Below the pieces are notes generated by a model. It was not told the DNA's origin. It made no database searches and worked only from the letters and a program-made list of their open reading frames with translations. Shown piece after piece: positions 19,492 through 27,685 of a stretch of DNA of 27,685 nucleotides. Positions within the stretch are counted from its first letter, which is position 1. The number at the start of each line of letters is the position of its first letter. Origin of the DNA: Sperchopsis tessellata (taxonomy: Eukaryota; Arthropoda; Insecta; Coleoptera; Hydrophilidae). Where the stretch lies: the NCBI GenBank assembly GCA_033557685.1, contig JAWQRN010000622.1, positions 1 to 27,685 of the forward strand, given 5' to 3'. Both the position numbers and the translations under genes were made by a program.

Positions 19492-20909
19492 AGAGAAAAT
19501 TAATTGTTAATGTTGGTTATTATTAAAATAAATTATGAATGAACAAAATATTGTTATAATCTTTTTAATTTGAAACATGTTAAAGACATATTAAAAATAA
19601 ATAGTAGTGTGAAGCTAAATCGGAATGAAAAATATCTATCTTTGGTTAGTGAAAAACTTATTATAATTCACCATAATTTGCAAATCCCAAAGATCTGCCC
19701 TGTAGAGCTATGCTTGATATTATCTGCTACAGCTAATAATTACTAATTGTTTTACCCATATCCAATATTTTATCATTGCACACTTCCGCAGAAAATATTT
19801 CTGCCTCTAGACGCAACAGTATGATATGCTCAAATACCTCATAATCTTGAGCCACTGGGATTCATCATCACTTTGATGGTTTTTAAGTTGGTTGATATAT
19901 GGTGTATTTGAATTTGGAAATTAATTTTTAGACAGATATTTATAAAGTGGTTGTTATTTAAAACATCCAGAGTATCTTAGATCATCAACCTTAAATCGTT
20001 TCAGTTTTCTATGTTCGTCACCCTTTTCACAAAATCCCCAATATAATTAGCTTGGTTTGTTGAACCTTCATTAATGTTACTATTTCTAGATTAATCTGAT
20101 TACTTATAGTCAGAGTTATCTCTTGGCATACCTCATGGCTGACTTGTGCAAATCGTTACGTAGGGACTCACCAGAATGAAATTCTGTAACCACTTTTTAC
20201 TTTTAGAACTGGAAATAATCTTAAAATAACTTTTTTCCATTAAAAATACTGTATTCTGTGATTGATATTGCTAAAGATAGCAACAAAATAAACTCATTAG
20301 TGTACTATAAAAATATTTTTAACACATTTGGTTTGTTTACAGGATTAGCAAAATCTATAATTGACGGATTTTTCAGCATAGTTTCTGCTTATATTATCTT
20401 ATTATTTGAAGGTTATTCTATATAATATGTGTTTATGCGCTTGTAAGGCAACCACCTCTGTAAATCTGTATATTGTGTCACTTAAATATTAGTACTATTT
20501 TAGACAAATTGTTGCGTTCAAACCTTGTCTACCTGGGAAAAAGGGTCAGACAGAGTTGGCAAAGACAAAAGGGCAGATAAATACTTGAATTTACTTCGAA
20601 CACAAATATGACACTTTCTCTTCACCTCTATTTTTGATCATACTATTAATAAGTTAGCACCTTTTCTCTTCTCCAGTGCAAAGTATTTTAGATTGTGCTG
20701 TTACAAAATTCGAATTTTTTTAACTTTCTATTTATATTTCATATATGCGAAATAATTATATTTGTATACACAAGTAGCTGCATACTTTACATACTCTATA
20801 ATTCAGTGTGATAATAAGATAATGTGTATAATATATTCCTTTCTACCTAAAAAATACCATTCCTATTATTTCTATACTGCATAGCAAGAAAACTTACACT
20901 TCCGCAGTT
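19492..20909. other. Sequence after exon C; holds the second duplicated block
   Basis: AT-rich and without a clear gene. 19641-19755 matches 17288-17393. At 20333-20342 TTTACAG is followed by 26 open codons (GLAKSIIDGFFSIVSAYI...) in the serpin phase, but without the DHPF or ILF.G motifs, so it is not called. 20520-20600 is less AT-rich with no readable product. Confidence 0.45.
19641..19755 (+). repeat. Duplicated block, copy 2
   Basis: The partner of 17288-17393 (TTGGTTAGT...CCAAAGATC...CTACAGCTAATAA). It carries a small insertion after TTGGTTAGT and is diverged overall. Confidence 0.55.
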
Positions 20910-21020
20910 CTAGTCGAGATTAAGGTCACTCTTGTTTACACGAGGCAGAAACAGCACCACTGCATTAATTTACAGTTCATATATCTATAGGTCCTTTGAA
21001 ATAAAATACAATTCCATGCC
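20910..21020 (+). repeat. Direct repeat (possible degenerate LTR), copy 1
   Basis: CTTGTTTACACGAG.CAGAA.CAGC, then TTAATTTACAGTTCA and ATCTATAGGTCCT..GAAATA, occur in the same order at 22545-22655. The two direct copies bracket the BEL/Pao-like gag remnant, so they may be LTR remains. The ends are not defined. Confidence 0.45.
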
Positions 21021-21689
21021 CAATATTTTGCTCCTTTGAACCAGGTAAATAGGATATTTCTCGTAATCGTAAAAACATATACATATACATTTTTCAAAAT
21101 TCATTTATGTTTCTTACCTTAAATGTATAATGTAACCATTTCTTTAATTCAAAATGATAAGAGGCACTTAAGAATCAGATACTTAGATTGAAAAAAGTAC
21201 ATTAATGTGATTTTCACGTGATAACAGAATAAACATAGCAAAATTAGATACAACGCTATTTTAAGTTAAATACAAGTTTGCATATTGTATCAATTGTTTG
21301 ATGAAATTTGTGTCAAATTATTCAGTATGTACTTAAATTTGAATCGGAATTCCAAATTTGATGATCTTGAATCAAGTTTCGCTTAAAATATTAAAAATTC
21401 TTATTTTCAATTAGAAGTGATTTAAGAAAAATTATGTTCTACCATTAACTCAGATAATTCAATCTTCATTCAAACTCACGAAAATAAGTATACCGAAATT
21501 CAATGGCGATGATTTAACAAAATGGCCAAACTTAAGGATATGTTCGTATCTTTAGTTTAGGATACCTCTCTCTCTCTGATGTAGATAAATTACATTATTT
21601 GCATGCGGTATTTCCTAGCAAGCCTCAAGGTTTTTAAACACATTAAATGATAATTTCTAAGCCTTCCAGTAATTAAAAACACCTAATAA

Positions 21690-22440
21690 TACAAATTTTC
21701 TAATACTGACACTATCTTTACATTGCCTAAACAATAATTCTAGGACACAATTCGACACAGATATTGCAAACAAGGCAGATCTGCTAACTTTCACATCTAG
21801 AATTACTTGGATAAGAATGAAAAATCTTCGAGAATTCAGCAATAAATAATTATTCTTGACCATCAGACACAAAAATGCATTACTAGACTAAGACACTCAA
21901 AAACATCAATGCTGACATGTGCCTCATCAACAAGGAAAATTACTTGCAGCCTCTTATGCCAACACACATACAGAATCTATCCATGCAATAAATTGGAGGC
22001 CATAAATGCTCATTAGCTACATGATTTAGCAAAATAAAAGCCATGCATGCATTTTCTGGATATTCTACAAGGAATGTACATCTAAATTCATTTGTCGTAA
22101 ATGTGATAAAAGGCACAATACGATACTTAACTTCGAACAAAGTTCAAAGCTTTCAAATTCAAATCAGCAATTCCCCCTACAAAACATACCAGTGCCATTA
22201 CAAGTGGGGCATTCGATACTCATTCTATCCTTTTGGAAACTATGATAATCAATCTTGCTGACTCAAGATCATTTACATCAAGCCATAGGAATCATAGACC
22301 TTTCCATCAATACTTCTGTCATCACACAATGGTGTGTGCTAATAAACTTGGACTTAGACATCTTCCTACCATACCTGAAAGTAGGAACAAGGGCACTTGT
22401 TCCATTTCTTCGAATCATAATTCTATACCTCCATTGTAAA
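21690..22440 (+). pseudogene. BEL/Pao-like retrotransposon gag remnant with zinc-knuckle
   Basis: In the + frame through 22039-22130 it reads SHACIFWIFYKECTSKF, then ICRKCDKRHNTIL. This resembles the BEL/Pao gag zinc-binding pattern (C..C...H....C...CRKC.KRHHTLLH), with a Trp in place of one Cys. Flanking sequence is less AT-rich, with frame changes and stops throughout. No protease or reverse-transcriptase motif could be read. The family call rests on the CRKC.KRHNT block and the flanking direct repeats. The overlapping short open frames on both strands are shadows. Confidence 0.42.
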
Positions 22441-22544
22441 CAGAGGCTATTTTTTTTTCCCACATCTCTGCAGATCTTTCCGTAGTCTCGTTATCAGATC
22501 ATTTTAAGCAAAAATTTCTCTACCAGATATAGTATTTTACGAAC

Positions 22545-22655
22545 CCTAACCTAGCGAGAAATTCATTCTTGTTTACACGAGACAGAATCAGCGCTGCTAC
22601 GTTAATTTACAGTTCAAGCATCTATAGGTCCTACGAAATAAAACACCATCCATAC
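22545..22655 (+). repeat. Direct repeat (possible degenerate LTR), copy 2
   Basis: The partner of 20910-21020, with similarity beginning around CTAG.CGAGA upstream of CTTGTTTACACGAG. It lies about 1.64 kb downstream of copy 1 in the same orientation. Confidence 0.45.
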
Positions 22656-23239
22656 TCAACAATATATATAAAAATTTTTATAATTTGGGGGGTATGATCT
22701 TGTATGTGTTAGTACATTCAGACGACGAAATGTGCGCTATACTGGACAATTTAGATAAAAATATATTTTTGGTTAAACAAGTTATGTTTTATTTTTATTA
22801 ACCAATAAATCTTATTGGTAATAATAAATCATTTTCTACTACACTGCTTTCAAAAAATATCACTTCTCATCGATACAATTGCATCTCTTATTCAGATCAA
22901 CCTTAAATAATTACTATTGTTTACATAATGCATTATTTAGAAAATCTCTGAGCAAAATAACACCAAATCTATGAATACCCTAGAGCCCCAATTTGCACCG
23001 GAGTTATATTTATAATATATAATATTTAAAATTTATATAATAAGCTGTTCCACTTCTACAATATTTTTTTTATTTCTGTTATATTGTATGCTTAAAGTTA
23101 TAGATTATCCAATTAAGATAGATATCTGAATGTTCAATGTTACAATTAACGGATCATTTTTATTTCTACATGAAATTGTTTTTTGAATATGTGAAATTAA
23201 AATATTTCCTTGGCTGCACATGAATTTTTAGTTTAAAAA
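22656..23239. other. AT-rich stretch, nothing recognised
   Basis: It includes an AT-repeat tract near 22664 and a T/G-rich patch (GGGGGGTATGATCTTG). No coding or RNA feature could be supported. Confidence 0.5.
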
Positions 23240-23978
23240 TTTAATAAGTAACCTCGTCTTCTTCTTCACGTGCCCTGTCTGTTTTGGACATTGACAATCA
23301 ACATGGTAATTCTAATTTCTTCTGAATAACTGAATTGATGCAAGTCCAAACCATTGAAGTAAGTTATGCAGCCAAGAGTGTCTTCTTCTGGATTATCTCT
23401 TGCTATTCACCTTTTCATTGACTATCTTTTGTAGTAGACAGTATTTATCATGCCTCATTATATGTCTAAGGTATTCTAGATTTAATTTTTTAATTGTGAA
23501 AGAAATTTCCTACCCTTTTCCGATTCGGCATAGAACTTTGACTTTGGTGAGGTGGTCAGGCCAGAATATTTGAAGAATACGACTATACACCCTCATTTCA
23601 AAAGCTTCCAATTTTTTTATTAATCTTTCCGTCATTGTCCATGTTCCTACACCATAAAGCAAAACAGGAAATACGTAGCATTTGACTAAACTTATTTTCA
23701 AAGGGAGAGATAACTTATTGCTTATAAATAGTCTCTTCATGTTATTGAATGATACTCTAGCACTTTCGATTCATGATCATATTGCAAGGGACTGATCCCA
23801 CCTTGCATTTGCAACTGTTCCGAAGTAGATGTGTGATTCCACATACTCTATTAACTGATTATTTTATAAAAGTTGTGTTGCCTGTTGTTAATTCCTACTT
23901 ATCAGCATCCATGTTGTTTTAGATATGTTTAGGCTAAGCCTATATTCCTCATTAACTCTTTGTACCGTTTCCATGAGA
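23240..23978 (-). pseudogene. LINE (non-LTR) reverse-transcriptase C-terminal half, decayed
   Basis: Minus strand in order: VQRVNEEYRLSLNISKTTWM, WDQSLAI, IESARVSFNNMKRLFISNKL, then LVKCYVFPVLLYGVGTWTM, LEAFEMRVYSRILQI and VLCRIGKG. It continues into WLHNLRQWFG-like text after frame changes. This is the post-catalytic region of a common insect LINE reverse transcriptase (KTK.MV; LLYG.E.WT; LEAFEMW.YRRML.I.W.D). The longest clean frame is 23740-23510. Stops and frameshifts lie on both sides, and the catalytic YADD region is absent (5'-truncated), so it is inactive. Confidence 0.75.
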
Positions 23979-24034
23979 TAAGATCTTGAAAATGTACCAA
24001 GCTCCATAAGATCTTGAAAACGTACCATGCTCCA
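23979..24034 (+). repeat. Short tandem duplication, about 28 bp x 2
   Basis: AAGATCTTGAAAA.GTACCA, followed by .GCTCCAT, occurs twice in direct succession with two mismatches. It lies at the upstream edge of the LINE fragment and may mark its truncation point. Confidence 0.7.
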
Positions 24035-24212
24035 TGCTATTAAGAGTAAATGGCAATATACTATTCAAACAAAATTTAATGAAAATTGTAACATTTTATT
24101 TTATGCAAAACTATCAAATCCATCAGCGTCAAATAATTATGTATTAGCTGTCATATTATAAATCACAAACTACAGCCAAATAAACAATTTTTCTAGCTAT
24201 CTTTTTAACACT

Positions 24213-24440
24213 TAACGCCCCATGTGGCCACCAGTGGGTCATTTCGGTCTTGGACTTAATGTCCGCATTATCACAGATAGTCATGAACGCTTCCTGACTT
24301 CAGCCCCTTGTGGACACAATTTTTATGAGTTCTGCCCATATCAATCTAATATGTGCTCTCTGTAGAACAGTAGAATACAATATAAACTTTTAAAATGACC
24401 CACCCAGGACCGAAAATTCACTAAGGATTGAACAGTTAAT
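24213..24440. mobile_element. Possible small non-autonomous DNA element (piggyBac-like ends)
   Basis: It is more GC-rich than the flanks. It starts TTAACGCCCCATGTGGCCAC with GTGGGTCATTTCGGTCTTGG just inside, and ends with AAATGACCCACCCAGGACCG and AACAGTTAA. The GGGTCATTT/AAATGACCC and CGGTC.TGG/CCAGGACCG blocks are inverted relative to each other. TTAA lies at both boundaries, as for piggyBac-type insertions. No coding sequence is present. Confidence 0.28.
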
Positions 24441-25330
24441 TAATTAAAAAATACCACATTTTACTTTCCCCACACTCAAACACTGTAAGAAAAAGTATTA
24501 TATGTATGCCAGAAAAAAATCGACTTCTAGAATTGATTCGACCATTTTTAGAATAGTGTGTATATGTTTATAGCACTGGTAAATCTTTAAAGGATGATTT
24601 CTTAAATACTACTCAACTGATTAATTTTTGATTTTGGGATGTGCATCTAATAATTTTCCTAGTTTAAAATGAAAATTATTTTGTTGCTTAATTTTTTTCA
24701 GATAGAGTATTCATACAATATAGGAACAAGCTGAAATTTCAGTGGACATCGTATTTCTATTGTTAAGATGTCATCAGCACTGCTCTGTTAGTAATGAGCT
24801 GTACTAAATGTATGAATACATTTAGAATTTTTGTATAAATGCTTCAAGGTTTCAATTGAAGAATCATTACGTTATTTTCACATATGGATAACTGCTGTTA
24901 AGGTCAGCTATCAGGTAGAATAGAAGTTAGTTGATAATTTGTATTACAGGATTGACGGCAATTGTCAAATCTTTGGAATATTTATAATTTAAGTACTCAA
25001 TTGCTTTGCATTAATTTATTATCTGTTAAATAAAGTGGTTAACCTGCTTATGATTTAAATTAATGAACCCCTAAAAATCATAAGAATAAATATGAAGATA
25101 CGAATCCTACTACAGAATATTATTTCATCCAAATATGAAAAAGTACCAATGTAAAATATCTAAAAGTGTGTACTTGCTCAGAGAGTTCAAATTTTAAACT
25201 TACGGGAAGGTCATATAAACTTAAACAAAAATTATATTACTATATTCATTCTAGTGACAAAAAATCAAGTATAAGTATAAGTCAATAATAGAAAACTCAA
25301 ATTTAAATGGATAATCAATAAGAAGTATAT
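24441..25330. other. AT-rich stretch, nothing recognised
   Basis: AT-rich DNA between the possible small element and the Tigger terminal repeat. An acceptor-like TTTTTTTCAG at about 24701 leads to about 22 codons with no serpin motif. Confidence 0.5.
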
Positions 25331-25544
25331 TACAGGTACTCCTCACTTAACGACCGGGTTTCGTTCCTACGACTAGGTCATTAAACAAATTGATTGATAA
25401 GCGAAGAGCTTAATCATTTTTGTTTATTATGAATAGGGATGAATAAAACGAATTACTCAACATAAAAATACAATCAACAAAAATTATAATAATGATGTAC
25501 CAAAAAAATTAAAGTTTATTCATAAAAAAAGACATATTAACATT

Positions 25545-26812
25545 TTAGTCATCGAATCCTTTAAAGTCATCATCAGAGTTATCAGCAGGGTTATCGAATT
25601 ATTTAAAGTCATCAATGTCATCATCAGAGTTATCAGCAGGGTTATCAGGTACTGTAGAGGGCCCGGTTAAGGGAGATGACGCCGAGGAAATGGAAGTACT
25701 TTTAGGTGTTGGGTTCAAGGGTGTAACGTTCGAGAAGAATCTCGTTAGTGTGGTCTACTTTGTAAGTATCTTTTTTTTTCTTGATAAATTTCATCGTAAA
25801 AGTTCATTAATTTGGCGTTCCACTTTATTTCAACATTTGAATCCATAACCATACCAGCTAACCCCTTTACTGTGAACTTCCCTTGACATATTCCACTAAT
25901 TCTTCAATATTTTCCACATTAACATTTAAATTAAGCACATTGGCTGGTCCCACAATTTTTTGATGTATGACATCAATTTGCTCGACTTCGATTATTTACG
26001 GCATTATGAAGCAAGAGGATAATTTTAAAGGGTTTTCACGATAATAAATGGGCAGCATGTGCTTACTAACCTGCTTCAATGCATGTGGGTTCTCAGAGCG
26101 ATAGATGAGGAAAGGCTTTATCTTGGACCCAGCAACATTTCCTCCCCGCAACAACATGATCATGTCTTTAAAAGTCTTGAAACCAGGCATTGCTTTAGCT
26201 TTTTTGTCTATGTAGAACCTTTGAGAAATTTTTTTTCGAACAAAGTCTGGTTTCATCCACATTGAAGATCTGTTCTGGGGGGTAGCTGCCTTTCTCAACA
26301 ATTTCTTCTAATTGGTCAACAAATTTTTCTGCTACCTCTACATCTGCGTTTATCGCCTCACAGCTAATACTCCAATTATGCAGGTTGAATCTCCGCCGAA
26401 TCCTTTGAAACCATCGATGACTTGCAGTAAATGATTCCGTCGATTCTTCGCCTACGTGTGCCTTCAAAGTCTCAAAGATACAGCGAGCCGTGGCTTGAAT
26501 TATTAAAAGACTTATCAGCATTCTCTTTTGCTTCTGGTTGTTAAACCAGATTGCCAATAATTTCTCCATCTCATGAATGAGGCTTTTCCACTGCCTAGTT
26601 ATTATGGGTCTAAATCCTGTCGATGCTTTCACTGCCTTTTGCACTGTAACTTTATCCTTCAAGATCGTCGATATGGTTGAATCTGCCAGCACCAAGTCAC
26701 ATGCTATCTCTTTATCTTTTTTACCAGCTTCATAGTCGTTTATGATCTTCATTTTCATCTCAAGATTGATAGCTTTCCTTCGATTCTTGGTGCTTCCTGC
26801 AGGTGAAGTCAT
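25545..26812 (-). pseudogene. Tigger (CENP-B-like) transposase, inactivated
   Basis: It starts MTSPAGSTKNRRKAINLEMK and then gives an N-terminal psq-type helix-turn-helix (residues about 8-60), a CENP-B-type second helix-turn-helix (about 80-150; FTASHRWFQRIRRRFNL), and FNVDET at about residue 185 with the first catalytic Asp. A frameshift near 26230 moves the frame to MPGFKTFKDMIMLLRGGNVA and IKPFLIYRSENPHALK. A further shift gives PFKIILLLHNA, where the family has LLLDNAPGHP, so the second catalytic Asp is His. The segment with the third Asp is deleted: the text resumes at QIDVIHQKIVGPANVLNLNV and NIEELVEYV, ending in an acidic tail DNPADNSDDDFKGFDD. Three independent lesions make it non-functional. 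The short + frames here are shadows. Confidence 0.85.
25560..25646 (+). repeat. Tandem duplication in the acidic tail of the Tigger transposase
   Basis: TTTAAAGTCATCATCAGAGT followed by TATCAGCAGGGTTATC occurs twice (25560-25595 and, with a nine-base insertion, 25602-25646). On the minus strand it encodes DNPADNSDDD...DDFK twice, with a stop between the copies. Confidence 0.75.
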
Positions 26813-26937
26813 GCTCTCTCTTTATACTGACATCTAGTATTATAGGGTGCACAATAAAGTACATACAAATAAAGTACACACTCTTGGAGATAGCGAACTC
26901 TTTATGTAGTAAATAGTGACCGCCTGCGGGAGTGAAA

Positions 26938-27008
26938 TTGAGTGAGAAAGAGGATTCCGAAACTCAAGCTGAGAAAGAAGATTCCTGTAACTCAAACTGA
27001 GAAAGAGC
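26938..27008 (+). repeat. Short tandem repeat, about 29 bp
   Basis: A unit of GATTCC..AACTCAA.CTGAG plus AAAGA occurs about twice, with a partial GTGAGAAAGAG in front. It lies just upstream of the Tigger transposase start and may belong to the element's 5' non-coding part. Confidence 0.55.
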
Positions 27009-27685
27009 ATCACCGGCTGGAACTCAGCTGATTATCGAATCAACCGGAAGTATTAAGTGAATTTGACATTTAAGCTTTGTTTTATTCTTAAATGTGTTTG
27101 GTTTATGAAGAGATAGCTACAAAAAATTTCACCAGTTCAGTGCATCTGCGCTGGAAAGCTGATTGTAACATAAATAGAACTCGAAGGGGGAAATATAAAA
27201 TACACTGTTGCTTACAGCTCACATAAATGTAATTTATGTATTAAAACACTATTTATGAATGGAGCAACAAATAATGTTTTGGTGAAAATATGAAAAATTT
27301 AAATTTGAAAACTAAATTATGTATGATTTTGAACTTACCTGTGAAACGATATTCCTGGATGTTTATTCTTCATTGAATTGATACAGTGCAGTTAGACACA
27401 TTTATTTCAATATGTATACTGAATTTTTAAAAATCAATAGGCTTTGATTGGACCTTGTTAAATATAACACATCTGCAAAGTGATTATCAGAATCCGAATT
27501 ATGAGGTTTTAAGTTTATGTCGCTTTGAAGTAGAGAAATCTAATGTATTGAAAATAATTTACTTCTTATTTTTGCCACATAATGATACCAAACGGATATG
27601 ATATGAATGTTACATTTTTTCAAATCTTGTGCTTCTCTCTAATTTGGAATAAAGCATCATTTTTTTTCTTGTAATATGTGTCTTC
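27009..27685. other. AT-rich end of window, nothing recognised
   Basis: No coding, RNA or repeat feature could be supported. If the serpin has more terminal exons, they would lie beyond this point. Confidence 0.5.

Larger units (their letters stand above)
25331..26850 (-). mobile_element. Tigger/pogo-type DNA transposon, decayed and internally deleted
   Basis: CAGGTACTCCTCACTTAACG at 25333, preceded by TA, is a Tigger-like terminal repeat and marks the 3' end. The transposase remnant lies on the minus strand from 26812 to 25545. No matching inverted terminal repeat was found beyond 26812, so the 5' end is lost or too diverged. Confidence 0.7.

Noticed and set aside
20333..20425. TTTACAG acceptor followed by 26 codons in the serpin phase (GLAKSIIDGFF...LLFEGYSI)
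   Set aside because: The end vaguely resembles ILFEGR, but it is too short for a loop plus C-terminus and lacks DHPF. It is likely chance.
22043..22485. Several overlapping open frames on both strands
   Set aside because: They are shadow frames over the decayed BEL/Pao-like region. Only the frame with CRKCDKRHNT has family resemblance.
1..27685. CRISPR arrays, operons, ribosome-binding sites or bacterial promoters
   Set aside because: The sequence is eukaryotic, with spliced exons, SINEs and long introns. No regularly spaced direct-repeat arrays were seen.

Overview
This is an AT-rich eukaryotic window, most likely from an insect. It has no operons or bacterial-style gene packing. What can be read as coding is split by consensus splice sites and is surrounded by decayed transposons of typical arthropod families (Penelope-like, mariner, Tigger/pogo, LINE, BEL/Pao-like, a tRNA-derived SINE).

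The one host gene that can be supported is the 3' part of an inhibitory serpin on the + strand. A constitutive exon (868-1009) encodes the segment leading into the reactive-centre loop (RCL), including the hinge EEGAEAAAVTG, and ends in codon phase 1 at a good donor. Three separate downstream exons (6801-6970, 11185-11327, 19338-19491) each begin in the matching phase after an AG acceptor. Each encodes its own RCL plus the conserved serpin C-terminus (a DHPF motif and an ILF.G-type strand) and its own stop codon. This is the mutually exclusive terminal-exon design known from Manduca serpin-1 and Drosophila Spn42Da (Spn4): one scaffold with swappable protease specificity.

The first cassette carries the dibasic loop R-K-K-R/S and ends in HEEL, so it looks like a furin/proprotein-convertase inhibitor held in the secretory pathway. 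The second has Arg at the expected P1 and Cys at P1'. The third has an uncharged loop (ISPSYLGS) and is broken by a single-base frameshift at a run of six A. The upstream serpin exons lie outside the window.

The introns and flanks, region by region: two foldback elements at 1.37-2.0 kb; a Penelope-like (PLE) terminal-repeat fragment at 5.8 kb; a LINE fragment at 8.25-8.6 kb; a large inverted pair of PLE 3' ends with GIY-YIG endonuclease remains at 9.69-10.99 kb; a mariner fragment abutting a PLE reverse-transcriptase fragment at 15.6-16.65 kb; two SINE copies at 16.65-16.94 and 17.86-18.16 kb; a BEL/Pao-like gag remnant between degenerate direct repeats at 20.9-22.66 kb; a LINE reverse-transcriptase 3' half at 23.24-23.98 kb; and a decayed Tigger transposon at 25.33-26.81 kb. 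The PLE terminal repeats and the foldback elements share a hairpin followed by GACGAAAC that resembles a hammerhead-ribozyme core. The rest is AT-rich DNA in which I see no genes.
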